The notes beneath the pieces were generated by a model. That model ran no database searches and had not been told where the DNA came from. It saw only the letters and a list, made by a program, of their open reading frames with translations. Below, piece by piece: positions 42,902-53,949 of a DNA stretch of 64,000 nucleotides. A program made the position numbers and the translations under genes. Numbering within the stretch: the first letter of the stretch is position 1; each line of letters opens with the position of its first letter. This stretch comes from Tricholomella constricta (taxonomy: Eukaryota; Basidiomycota; Agaricomycetes; Agaricales; Lyophyllaceae). Where the stretch lies: assembly GCA_013368375.1 (NCBI GenBank), contig JAACJP010000008.1, forward strand, positions 992,001-1,056,000, read 5' to 3'.

Positions 42902-44146
42902 TTATGAGTTGATATTGACCTTGCCGAGCAAGTCGGCCAGGGCATCGGCGGCCTTGTCAGTCGCTGTGGGTTCCTTCTGCTTGGCCTTCTCCTCTTGGGC
43001 TGCAGCCTCCTCCTCCTCAGCTTTCTGCTCTTCTTCCTCCTCTTCCTCTTCCTCTTCCTCAGTCGTGTACAGCTTTCCACCCCTCTGCTTCAAGCTCAGT
43101 GCGATGGTGTCCAGATGCTCATCATCTTCCTCCTGATCATTATACTGCAATTCCAGCTTCTTCAAGCTCGCCAGTGACGTGGAGATATTCTGAGCCAACA
43201 GCGAAAACGTCCGCGTCTCGAGATTGTTGTTCTGCAGCTGCAGCGTATGCAGCTTAGTATTCGACCCAAGCGCCAACGCGGACAATAGCACTGGGACCTC
43301 CCCATCACTTGAAAGGACACAATCCGAGAGATTGAGCGTATGCAGCTCAGGCCACGATCGCAGAGACTCTGTCCACGCCTCCAAGCCCGACGTCGCGCCG
43401 TCCTCGGTGAAGGTATTATCCTGCAAATCGATGTGTTGCAGTTCGCTACACTTTGCGAGGCCATGAGCCAGGGCCGTGATCCCCTTCATCCTGATCCCAT
43501 TCTGCGGCATGCGCACGTCGATGAGCGTCCCATGTGCCGCGAACGCCTCCGCCCAAGCAGGCGCTGAGCCGTCTTCCAGGCGATTCCGCCCGCAGATCAC
43601 GGTGTGCAGGTTTGATTTGTGGCCTGTGGCCTTACTGAGCCTGGCGGACTCCAGCAGCGCGTTGGCGAGCACGACGCCGCCGGCAGGGCCGAGGCCGTTG
43701 TTGTTGAGCTTGAGCACCTGGAAGCTCCGGTTGTGTGTGAGGAAGGGGACGATGGGCTCGACGGAGCGCCCGCCGAAGGCGTTGTCGCTGAGGTTGAGCT
43801 CGACGAGCGTGGTCTTGTCCTTGAGCGCATCGCAGATCGCAGTTAGTGCCAAGGGGATCTCTGAGATTAGACGACCAGTGAAGATGTCTGCGAGATCTGC
43901 GATCTATGGGGTTGGGTTGGTTCAAGTAGGATGAGAAGTGAGTGTGGCGCATACTTTGAGGACAGTAGTCTTCTGGAGGAACTCTGCGAGGGCTTGGGAT
44001 GCCTCGACACCAAGGGTATTACCCCCAAGGTGAACCGCCTCGACGACTGTGGGATCGTAAGGCTTCAGCCAGGGCTCGATGTCGGCGCGGGTGTCGAGCT
44101 TGAGGCCTTTGCCACTGAGAGACAAGATCTTGGACGAGGTAGCCAT
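42902..44146 (-). CDS. RNA1: Ran GTPase-activating protein (Rna1/RanGAP)
   Basis: This is the cytoplasmic GAP that stimulates GTP hydrolysis on Ran and so sets the RanGTP gradient for nuclear transport. It has leucine-rich repeats of the RanGAP type: HLGGNTLGVEASQALAEFL, then after one intron IADIFTGRLISEIPLALTAI (the Arg in TGR matches the catalytic Arg of yeast Rna1), VELNLSDNAFGGRSVEPIV, LKLNNNGLGPAGGVVLANAL, VICGRNRLEDGSAPAWAEAF, HIDLQDNTFTEDGATSGLEA and LHTLQLQNNNLETRTFSLLA. An acidic run of Glu (TTEEEEEEEEEEEQKAEEEE) follows, then the short helical tail DALADLLGKVNINS. The acidic tail is as in fungal and animal RanGAPs. It is complete and only two exons long. Confidence 0.95.
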
Positions 44147-44403
44147 GGATGGTGCGATAATGAAAGAAAAATAATGATCGAAAGGTAATCGCGATATCAG
44201 CGTATGTTGAGATAACCACGTGGGAGTTTACATAACCGCGTCAAATAGACGGCACGGTCACGGTTGAACTTGGTGTGAAGCCGGCGTCCTGCTCAAGGTT
44301 GCGCAAGTTCTCCTCGTTCTTCGTGTACATCCTTTAGTCGACTGGCTTTGCTCTTGCTGTTCATTATTCGCTCTGCTGGACTGATTGGCTTCAGTACCTC
44401 AGC

Positions 44404-45380
44404 ATGTCTTTCTTCAACTCTATCGGGTTCGTGGCGGTACCCGGCTCTCAGTCACTGCTTACCATGAATTCATATCCAGTCGTTCAATGACCCGGTCCCA
44501 ACGGCCGAAACGGTCACCCACACCGACGTCTGCAACGTTTTCGCCTTCAGAGATGCCCCCGCCCCAACCACCCTCGCCAACCATCACAACGCCGAAGCCT
44601 CTGTACCTCAGCAGTCCTTTTGTCGAAGCAGCGCTTGTAAAGGGAAATTTCAAAACCATCGTCATGCTCCCGAAATATGTGGACATCATGGAATGGGTCG
44701 CAGTCAACAGTGAGTCGTTCACGCGTCTTTCTGTTGTACGTTCCGTTACGCGTTCGCGGTTTTCTCGCTAGTATTCGATTTCTACACAAACCTCAACGAG
44801 TTCTATGGCGTCATCGCGGAATGCTGTAACCAACAGAGCTGTCCTAAAATGTCGGCTGGTCCGGCGTATGTTGCTTCAGTTGGACGTTCGGCGTATTGGT
44901 CGAACCTGACAATATTCGCCACAGACTGAATTACACCTGGATCAATCAAGATCGCAAAAGCGTCCACTTGGCCGCTCCAACTTATATAGACTACGTGATG
45001 ACTTGGGTGCAAAACCTTCTTGATGATGACAATACATTCCCAACAAAAGCTGGTACGCGTCCGTATCATCATCTTTTCCCGCGTCGCTTACGCGGTCCCT
45101 CATCGCAGGCCATGAGTTCCCTCCCTCCTTCCCATCAACGGTGAAACACGTCTACCGACAACTTCTCCGTGTCTTCGCTCATATATACCATGCACATTAC
45201 CACCAAATCCTCCATCTACGCTCTGAGCCTCACTTCAACTCCCTCTTTGCACACTTCCTCGCATTCGGTCGAGAATACGAATTGCTGGAGGTCAAGGACG
45301 TCAAGGGATCTTCGTCAGCGCCAGTGGGCGTTGGTCAGTTATGGGAAGCATGGAGACAAATGGGCATATTAGAAGGCTAG
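44404..45380 (+). CDS. mob2: Mob2-type kinase activator, copy 1
   Basis: MOB proteins bind and activate NDR/LATS kinases; Mob2-type members partner Cbk1/Orb6-like kinases in polarity and cell separation. Five exons start MSFFNSIGRSMTRSQRPKRS and include LYLSSPFVEAALVKGN, FKTIVMLPKYVDIMEWVAVN (Mob2- rather than Mob1-like), IFDFYTNLNEFYGVIAECCN, LNYTWINQDRKSVHLAAPTY, IDYVMTWVQNLLDDDNTFPT, KHVYRQLLRVFAHIYHAHYH and SEPHFNSLFAHFLAFGREYE. The zinc ligands C-x4-C (in ECCNQQSC) and H-x4-H (in AHIYHAHY) are intact. The stop is 107 bp before the large transposon. A paralogue with the same intron positions lies beyond that transposon. Confidence 0.93.
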
Positions 45381-45479
45381 TAGCCAAGAGTTCCGGACGT
45401 GTTTAACTGTACTTTTGGGATCTGGATATCCCTGAGTTGTTGTGCTCGCGCTATCCATTGCAATTTCCTGTCCCTACAA

Positions 45480-45487
45480 GAGTTTCA
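45480..45487. repeat. Target-site duplication, left copy (8 bp)
   Basis: GAGTTTCA sits directly outside the left terminal inverted repeat and matches 58915-58922 exactly. Confidence 0.88.
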
Positions 45488-45511
45488 GGCTCACATGTTA
45501 TGTCAGTCGAT
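45488..45511 (+). repeat. Left terminal inverted repeat
   Basis: This 24-bp end begins GGCTCACA and continues TGTTATGTCAGTCGAT. It matches the reverse complement of 58891-58914 except at two central bases. Further inside, TTATGT next to a run of C recurs at both ends. Confidence 0.87.
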
Positions 45512-45579
45512 TAATCAAGTTTTTCAAGTTCGGTTCTATGGCCAATCTGTAGTGTTATGTACCCCCTTCTACAGAGTGC

Positions 45580-45670
45580 TATGTAGCTCAAGTGGTTAGG
45601 TTGCTGAACAAGTATTCATTCAATGGGAGGCTGCGAGTTCGATTTTCTTTCGACGAGTCTTTTTTCCTCC
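45580..45670 (+). other. tRNA-like (SINE-like) segment
   Basis: TAGCTCAAGTGGTTAG matches the tRNA A-box, and about 50 bp on GAGTTCGATTTT resembles a B-box with its last two C changed to T. A T-run (TCTTTTTT) follows at about 45658. The stems do not pair well enough for a working tRNA, so a tRNA-derived SINE head or a tRNA fossil is more likely. It lies inside the left subterminal part of the large transposon. Confidence 0.35.
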
Positions 45671-45937
45671 GACCATAATTAATTGTTATGTAAGCCGGGC
45701 CACATACACATTTCGTCGTCTGCCATCGACAACCCATCGTGAGCTCCTGACATCACGACAACACTCCTGAAGTCTTCTTTCTACCCAATATATCTTTTTT
45801 GCATTCTTTGAAGTCTCAGAAACCACACCAGGAGGCCAACCCGGACCAAATACACTGAGATAGCCCATCCAGATTCAAAGGTGCGATATTCTTTTCTTCT
45901 GTATTATGAAGTGTGCTAATGTGTGCTAACCATCTTC

Positions 45938-47574
45938 TCAGAGGATTTTTTGTCTCTTCCGTGGGTTTGCTGGACCACCATGCCCAGTACACAAACAGAA
46001 TTTTGCTCCACCTGACCCCTTGCAAGTATCCGCTCGACTACATCCATGATCGCGGCATGACGCGCACCGTTTCACGCGTTTCTTCCTCGGCCCACTCGAG
46101 TTTTTGTTACTTGAGGACGCTTCGTCTACGACACTGCTACAAGCCAGCACGGGTATAGGGAGAACACTCGATCCTTGCATACTTTGCTGGCCGACGGATG
46201 ATGGGAAGGATTGCGGTGCCTCGTGCATCTCCGCCTCCACTTGGACATGAAGCGGCTCTTCTGATGCTGGGATACCTGGTTTGGGAAGGGCTCGGAGTGT
46301 AGCTGGTGCTGCAGTGGTTGGTTGGGAGGCTGTAGTGATTTCCTATCGGTCAACGTGAGTCGGAAACGTCATATTACTGATACTTACTGCTCATCTCATT
46401 CTTTTTCCGTGCCTTGCCCTTGCTCTCCCGCGAAACTTTGGTTGCAGAAGATGGTCGCTGCGGTCCTGGTTCTGGAAGTACGAGCGCTGGCAATACACGA
46501 GACCGTCGACCTGGATCATCCAGTATGCTGGTTATCTCCTTCCGCTCCTGGGCACTATTTGATAATGTTGCTTTTTCAGCCCGATATGCTGCCCACACTT
46601 TGTGATGGCGTTCGAGCTGCTGAGGGATTTTGTAAAAGAGCTGGACACCAGGCCGTTCGTGTACAACCTGATTCCATCGCAGGGCAAACTTTTCAAAATT
46701 GATTGATTTCGCTGTCTGGTTCGCAACGGGGGCACGTAAGGATTGGACAGAAAACTCGTCAGTAGCCAAAAGCTCATTGAAGAGCTTGTACTCAGCAGAC
46801 GTATGGATTGGAACAACAGCATGCGCTGTTTGCTGACGTTGTCGAAGGTACTCGTAGACACTGAGGCGTGCAGTCGAAAGGTGGGTGAGGAGATGGACAG
46901 GCATGTCCCGATGGTATGGGGTGCCCTCTTGGACCACGGACTCGACACGATGCATGCCATAACTTGAGGTTAAACTTTTTGGAACTCTGATAATACCAGA
47001 GGACTCTTTTGTTGCGATGCGGGTACCGAGAATGGATGGGATGGGAAAAGATGGATTGATATTGAGTTCCGCCGCGAGTTCGACAATCTCGTCAGTTCGC
47101 CAGTTATCAAAGTGGCCTCGATATCGTTTTCCTGTCCGATTGAACCACCCAACCTTGAGAAAGATTCATCTAAGTCAACTTAATCAAACTCGAAAAACAT
47201 ATTACCCACTGTAGTGTTTCTCCGGTGTCGTATATTTGCTAATGCAGCATCTGCAAGCTCTGGAGATGCTCAAAGTGATCCAAACGTGCGCCGAAGAGGC
47301 ATGTGAATACCCCCTTCGATGGAGTTGGTTCCACGCAGACAACGGTAGACTGTAAGCCCATCTGGATCTGTTCCAATTTTGCGGTATAGGGAAAAGCCAG
47401 GTGGATCTGAAAGGAGGCCCAACTCTGCAACCCGAACAATTCCAGCTGCTTGCTTCTTTGCAGCATCAGAGAACAGAGCCCCATGTTTGGGATCTATAGA
47501 ACACTTGACATTGGCCCAACCCTCGAACAGGAGTTTGAGATCTGGGACCAACTTTTCGGGGGCAGGGCAATAGC
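45938..47574 (-). pseudogene. Transposase of the large element, 3' part
   Basis: This is the continuation of the gene at 53950-57410 after the nested transposon. It starts YCPAPEKLVPDLKLLFEGW and includes the likely third catalytic residue in YRCLRGTNSIEGGIHMPLRR (about 47306-47329), a TN-x-x-E motif as in MULE/IS256 transposases. A TGA stop at 47270-47272 interrupts FGSL-ASPELADAALANIRHR, where the family has a sense codon; no intron can remove it. Downstream are GWFNRTGKRYRGHFDNW, a helical region, and a C-terminal Cys cluster (RCASCRDHGCSRADTCKGSG) before the stop at 45938. Introns follow the usual short pattern. It is non-functional in this copy. Confidence 0.82.
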
Positions 47575-47586
47575 CATCAGCAAGAC
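47575..47586 (+). repeat. Left inverted repeat of the nested transposon
   Basis: CATCAGCAAGAC is the reverse complement of 53938-53949. The preceding GC (47573-47574) is repeated after the right end (53950-53951). Confidence 0.82.
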
Positions 47587-47876
47587 TCCACGCAGCTAGA
47601 ATCGATGGCACTAGTCGATCTATCCATCCTAGCCCGCTAGTTTCGTTGCTATTTCTAAAATGATCCTTCAATTTCTAAAAGGCCGCTATCTCTTGTCTAG
47701 CTTCTCTACCTTGTTGAAATAGATCTATTTATTGGGCTAGTGGGTATACATAGTGCTAGGCGTAGGGTAGAAGAGTACTGTAGAACTATATCCATTGAAA
47801 TGAGCTCCAACAATGTGACGAAGTGTTCGAATCTGCGGAGTAATGAACTCGAATGAGATATCAAAGGTGTAAGGCT

Positions 47877-50315
47877 TTAAGGAACGTACCAAAGAGACAG
47901 TGTAGCCCTGATGTCCTCTTCCGGGTGGCCGACATTGGTGGTAGCATGTTGCAGCCCAAGACGAGTGTCGACTTCGGCCAAAATCGCGGCCCAGTGAGTT
48001 TCGCGCTTGAGCCCCGATGCCAGCATTGCATATGACCCAGTCCGTCTGATCCACTCCACACCACCAAACGAAGGAGTGGAAAGGGCTCGCTTCCCACTGA
48101 CGGACACATTCTCGGCCTTCTTCTTTGCATCTTCACTTTTTTTCGGGTCTTCGCCGTTGGCCCACAATTCGAACGCGCGTTCAACCTGAGCTTCATTAGA
48201 CAAATTTTGTGTACAGAATAAGAGCGAAACCTACTGAAGCTGTGCATAGAGCCAGTGCACCAACTTGAAGTCCGTGGTCGAGCATCGCGCCGGAGGTCTT
48301 CTTCATATGGCGAGAGAATATTTCAAGGACCAATTCCGATTGGAATGCTCCTTTCTCCCCCTAGGGTAGGCAAGTAAGTCAGTAGATAAGATGAGCTTGT
48401 TGTAAAACATACCTCCTCGCCCTCAGGATTGGCATACAACCAACAGAATTTGCCCGGCCCCCCGCACATATCCTTCACCCACTGGGCCATCTCCTCCCTG
48501 TCGAACCCGTTGTCATAGTAGATCTCTCCGAGAATAGTGATTCCCTCCTTCCCAATAGAGCTGCGCCATTCCTGCAAGAGCTTGCTGGTCTGCGGCACAT
48601 TTATCAAATTATCGAGGATAGATAGTGTCGATGCAAAATTACCTGATCTATGACAGCAATAAGCGCATCTCCTGGCCTCTCTGTCCATGTCCAGTAGGCC
48701 TCCATTGTCAATCCCGGGTACACCAAGTCCCACCATGCTGGAACGTGTTCGTGGACAAGTGCGCTCGCGGAGAACGGCTGTGAAAGTGTGCCGGCCCAGT
48801 TGATTGCAGTGCTTCGGTATTCCTTCTGCCATTTTGCCATGTACTCCTGGTTGAGAGAGCTGGAAGGGAAAGGAAGACACGCTACAGGTTTTTTCTTGAA
48901 GTTGATTGCAGTGGCGACGTTGGCGATGGTGGTTGTGACCTTCGAGACATCGACTTCTTGGACCTTGACTCGCATCTGTATTGAACTGATCAGATAAATA
49001 AAGTATGATAGAAAAACAATACATATTGTTTGGGATCCTGGCGCCAGAGGGTTGGATGCTGACCTTGACTGACATCTTGCTGTTCTTGACGGCACTGAGC
49101 TGTTCGGGGGCTTCGTCTTGGTCGAACTCACCAGTAGTTCGACCGGCGTCGTCGTCACTATCATCGTCATCGTTCTTGCTGTCCTTGATGTTGTCGTCAT
49201 CAGTAACCTTGCTAGTCTGGGTCAGTGTACGCATTCCAGCAGTCTGAGCAATGCGTTTCTTCCAATCAGACCGGAGGCCAGTGGGTTCAGATTTCTTGGC
49301 ACGCTTGGCCTCGATATTAACGACACTGTCAAGGAAGGTATATTGAGGTCTGGTGTCGCCAGAGAGAGCTTGAGAGATACCTCTTAGAATCATGATGGTA
49401 ATGGCCTTTGCGCTTTGTTGACGTGACGTGGGCAAGGTCACGAGCTGCAGCAATCTGATTTCGAATGGCGCCTCTTTCCTACAACAAATGCTCGTCAAGA
49501 TCTGAACAAACTTGGGGGAGGCTTGATACATTCCTTGGGCTTCTTCTTTGGAGCCACCTCTTCTTGCTCCTCATCGTCGTCTTCCACACCTTCATTCTCG
49601 AAATCCTCGTCGTCAGATGTCGGGGTATCGTCAACCAGCATGCCATCGCTTTCTGAGTCAACCATTGACTCGGCGGGCAACAATAGACCTTCAGAATAGT
49701 ATTCAACCTCTGTATCCATATACTCAAGTTCGCTATCATTGTCGTCGCTCTTGGTGATGTCAGGTCGAGTCTTGGAAGCTTCGGTCAACTTGGCGGCACT
49801 GGCTATCTTGCGCTGAGGCTACCTTGTCGTCAGTAATTCATAACAATTCAATTCATGCCACTGACTTGTACTTTGCTCTCAGCGGTACTTTTTAAATTTG
49901 GAGCAGAAGGAGCACGAGAATTTTCTGTCGCTGTCGCTGCTGTCGAAGCAGCTGGCTTTGCTTTCTTGGGTATGTCCACTCCTGGTTGTATTTTAGCTCT
50001 GTCAAAAAACTGAAAGGGTAGAAGTCGGGTATCCCCACCTCTCTTTTTCGGGAAAAGATCTGGATGTGCAGCATGTTTTTTCGCCAGCATCTGCTCTTGT
50101 TCCAGGCGGTCCTCGAGTGCAGCGGTACCTTGTATTTTGGCCTGGTTCTTGGCCGCTGTAGTCGACGCAGCAGCTGCTGCTTCTGCCTCAACTCGAGCTT
50201 TGTCTTCCTGCACCTGTTTGGAGGTACGTCTCTTTGTCTGAGCGTCGAGGACAATCTGAGCAGGATTACGATTGGCAGTCTTACGCCTAGGACGGGAAGG
50301 TAGAATTGAGGACAT
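47877..50315 (-). CDS. Companion protein of the Plavaka-like element
   Basis: The ATG at 50315 starts MSSILPSRPRRKTANRNPAQ. A Lys/Ala-rich helical segment follows (LDAQTKRRTSKQVQEDKARV), then a long acidic region (TSDDEDFENEGVEDDDEEQE), a basic block with GLRSDWKKRIAQTAG, and a globular part. The globular part contains KKPVACLPFPSSSLNQEYMA, WQKEYRSTAINWAGTLSQPF, AWWDLVYPGLTMEAYWTW, GKEGITILGEIYYDNGFDRE, GAFQSELVLEIFSRHMKKTS, GALALCTASVERAFELWANG and GGVEWIRRTGSYAMLASGL. Several exons are involved; the end at 47877 (SLWYVP) is the simplest reading. I have the impression that similar proteins are widespread in Agaricomycete genomes, but I know no name or function. Its place inside the transposon, divergent from the transposase, suggests a TnpA-like accessory factor; this is inference. 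Confidence 0.72.
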
Positions 50316-50528
50316 AGGAATGTGACGGGGATATGCAGGTAAAGGTATGGTGCGGAGGAAGGACCTGAATCAACAAGCCCAGGTCTCGTATGATGTTTTT
50401 CAAATTTTCAACCTGAAGTCGAACGATGCGACCATGTGGCGGGGCCCGCTCATCAGTCCCCTATCTATTCATTTATTGGATTCTCCTGTCATATCTTTTA
50501 CTAAAGTTCCTCTTTTACTCCAGTCAAC

Positions 50529-53500
50529 ATGTACAAGTTTCGTTGCCACGATCCTCGGTGCCCTCAGACATTCAAGAGCCTTGCGGGGCAAACTAATCAC
50601 TATCGTACTGTTCACCTCAATCACAATCGTCGTAAACCGGCATCTCCAACTCAAGCTCCCTCTGCACCACTTTCTCCTAATCATCAAGCCTCTCGCTCTC
50701 CATCGCCTCTGCCTTTTCTGGAGACCCGCTCCGAGTCACCGCCGCTCTCAAGGGCATCGAAGACATTACATCCGGGCCTCAATGGTATGTGCCAGCATCA
50801 AATTCGATGTACATGCACTGATTGCTCAACAGGTGTTATATGTGACGAGTTCGGCAATACTCCCAATCCTGATATGCCAGCTCCTTCACGCACGACACCT
50901 GAGCGCACTGATTGGGCTCCATTCACTGATGAAGTTCAATTCAAGACCGCTGACTTCCTTTATCGCCGTGTCGAGATGTCTGCCTCGAACATCGATTACC
51001 TCTTGGAGCTCTGGGCGCTTTCGATGGCGAAATGTAATGATCTCGGACCTTTCTCGTCATATCAGCATATGTACAGCACTATTGACAATGTGCAGTATGG
51101 GGATGCAATCTGGAAGTGTTTTTCGGTCAAGTATGATGGTGATATGGGTTTTGACGATGTCTCCTGGAAGATGGCAGAGTATGAGGTCTGGTACAGAGAT
51201 CCGGAGGTAGTTGCGACGATCATGCTCAGCAATCCTGATTTCGATGGCCAATTTGACTATGCACCATATCTTCGCCGAGATAAGAATGGTCTACGAGTTT
51301 GGAGTGATTTTATGTCCGGCAACTATGCGTGGAAGCATTCGGTCAGTCGGTTTCGTGCACACTCATTCTAGCTTTTCTGAATCATTTTTTCCAGAATACT
51401 ATTGTCGAGGAGAACGATGACAATCAGGGTGCGATGTACTGCCCCATCATCCTTGGAAGTGATAAGACTACAGTATCTGTCGCTACAGGACATGTTGAGT
51501 ACCACCCCCTTTATTTCTCCATCGGAAACATCTTCAACACTGTTCGCCGAGCCCACCGCAATGGTGTTGTCCCCATAGGATTTCTTGCAATCCCCAAATG
51601 TACGGGAACGTGCTTCCTTTTTTTTTCCTTTCTTTGCTGATCTTTACATGTTCTGAAGGTGATCGAAAATATGATAAAGATGTTGCCCTTCGCAAATTCA
51701 AACGGCAACTCTATCATGCGTCGATCTCTACGATTCTTCAATCACTTAAACAAGGGATGACGACTCCGGTTGTGCGCCGCTGTCCAGATGGAAACTTCCG
51801 ACGTGTAATCTATGACCTGGGTGCTTTTATTGCGGACTATCCGGAACAAGTCATGCTCGGTGGCCTTGTTCAAGGATGGTGCCCCAAGTGCGTATATAAT
51901 TGCTCAATTACTTCCAGATTCTAATTTTCTTTGCAGAGGTACTGGCCGTCCCACTGAAGACTGGGATCGTCATTGTGCCAATCGAACACGTGAATTGCAT
52001 GAACACTTGATGGGAGAATACTCATCGGTAGATTTGTGGGAAGGTTATGGCATAGATGACGATGTCATAGTAAGCATTCTGATCATTAATTTATCTCACC
52101 GCTACATCATGATTTTCTAGCCTTTCACCTTTGACTTCCCTCGTGCCGACATCTACGAAATGTTATCCCCCGACATCCTGCACCAGCTCATCAAAGGGAC
52201 CTTCAAAGATCATCTCGTCGAGTGGGTGGGCCATTATCTCATTCTTGAGCATGGCGATGGACGCGCGAACGAAATTCTTGATGACATTGATCGTCGGTGT
52301 GTTCAATCTCTTTTCTCCCGAAATCAAGCTTTTTTTTCATCTACTGTTCAGGATTGCCGCCATGCCGGCTTTCCCCAATTTACGCCGGTTTCCTCATGGT
52401 CGAAGATTCAAACAATGGACGGGAGATGATTCAAAGGCTTTGATGAAGGTGTGTCATGTCCGGCGCTTGTTTACTTTGGCTTCGTTATGACGAAACTCGA
52501 AACTACAGGTATACCTCGCCGCAATTGCAGGTCATGTTCCAGATGAAATGGTTCAGTGCATCTCGTCGTTTATGGATGTCTGCTATATAGCACGTCGGGA
52601 AGACATCACTGAAGTGTCCGTGAAGCAACTTGAAACGGCAGTGCACAAATTTCATACCCACCGAGAAATCTTTCGGACCACTGGTGTGCGAGACGGCTTT
52701 TCCCTTCCACGCCAACACTCTCTAGTCCACTACCCTGAGCACATCCATCAGTTTGGGGCACCGAATGGACTTTGCTCTTCCATCACCGAATCACGTCACA
52801 TCACAGCAGTCAAACGACCTTGGCGACGCTCTAATCGATATGAAGCTCTCGGACAAATGCTCCTCACGAATCAGCGACTCGATAAACTTGCCGCCTCTCG
52901 TGTAGACTTCATCGCCCGAGGCATGTTATCCCCCGATCGATTAGCGCCCCCAGCACCTATCATTGCAGATGTCATCGAAGGTAATGACACAGAGGACGGG
53001 CCTACAGACGAGTATGTTATGGGAAATGTGGTTCTTGCGCGCACACGTGGTATGTTTCACAGCTATATATCTCTTCAAATCACTCACTCTTCTTTCTTTC
53101 AAGAACCTGCCATTCACTATCCTCGGGACATTGATGGCCTTTCTGCTGCAATCAATCAGCCTCGCTTCCACGAACTTGTACGCCGCTTCCTATTTGACCA
53201 GCTCAATGAAGATCTATCGATATCTTCCGATATGGTGGCTCTCGATGCCTGTCCTGTCGTCCGCGGAGATATTTTTGTTTATCATTCTGCCGTGGCGACA
53301 TTCTATGCACCCAGCGACGATTCGGGAATTCGTGGAATGCGTCGGGAGCGTATTCGTTCCACGCCATCCTGGCGTAGGAGGGGTGCACGGCGAGACTGTG
53401 CATTTGTGGTAAAGGATGACAGTCAGCCAGGGATGAAGGGACTGGCTGTTGTTCGTGTTCAGCTCTTCTTTTCATTTGTGCATGATGGAATAACTATTCC

Positions 53501-53768
53501 ATGTGCATTGGTAGAGTGGTTTGATACAATTGGGAGGTCTCCAGACAGTGTCACGGGGATGTGGAGAGTAAAGCCGGATGTTGTTCGTGGACAACGCGAG
53601 GTCTCGGTCGTTCACTTGGACTCGTTTTTGCGCAACGCGCATCTTCTCCCGTGCTTTGGCCATCGTCACCTACCACTTGACTTTCATTATTTATACAGTC
53701 TTGACGCTTTTAATGCCTTCTATGTAAATAGGTTTGCTGACCACCACTCACATGAGATATGTTTCTAA
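50529..53768 (+). CDS. Plavaka transposase
   Basis: A multi-exon gene with an N-terminal C2H2 finger ([20 protein letters not shown], then HYRTVH), a Ser/Pro linker with a Cys cluster ([12 protein letters not shown]), and the Plavaka catalytic region: [187 protein letters not shown] and [20 protein letters not shown]. Seven or eight introns are removed without any frame break, so this copy looks complete. Family identity is firm from these blocks; which residues form the DDE triad is not assigned here. Confidence 0.9.
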
Positions 53769-53937
53769 TATAGGACTTTTACCTTTCTGAATTTACATCA
53801 CAATGGCTAAACAGTCTAGAGTAGCTAGGAAATATTCTACCATATTTCGCCCGCTAGAGGTGCTAGGGTCAAATTCCTCTAGCTCGCCACCACAGCTACC
53901 GGCTCTATCCGGGATCTAGCGCTTCTACCAGTGAAGG

Positions 53938-53949
53938 GTCTTGCTGATG
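53938..53949 (+). repeat. Right inverted repeat of the nested transposon
   Basis: GTCTTGCTGATG is the reverse complement of 47575-47586. It is followed by GC. Confidence 0.82.

Larger units (their letters stand above)
47575..53949 (+). mobile_element. Plavaka-like DNA transposon, nested
   Basis: A 6375-bp insertion inside the transposase gene of the larger element. Its ends are a perfect 12-bp inverted repeat (CATCAGCAAGAC / GTCTTGCTGATG), followed inside by a looser match around TTCTA, and it is flanked on both sides by GC, which may be a 2-bp target duplication. Removing the insertion and one GC rejoins the host frame as VRRYCPAPEKL, so the borders are supported from the interrupted gene as well. 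It carries an apparently intact Plavaka transposase on the plus strand and a divergent companion gene on the minus strand, with 213 bp between their start codons. Plavaka elements are common in Agaricomycetes and are related to CACTA transposons. Confidence 0.87.

Noticed and set aside
47609..53933. CACTA...CAGTG ends as borders of the Plavaka-like element
   Set aside because: CACTA at 47609 and CAGTG ending at 53933 look like CACTA termini, but they have no target duplication. The longer inverted repeat CATCAGCAAGAC further out restores the interrupted gene exactly, so those borders were preferred.
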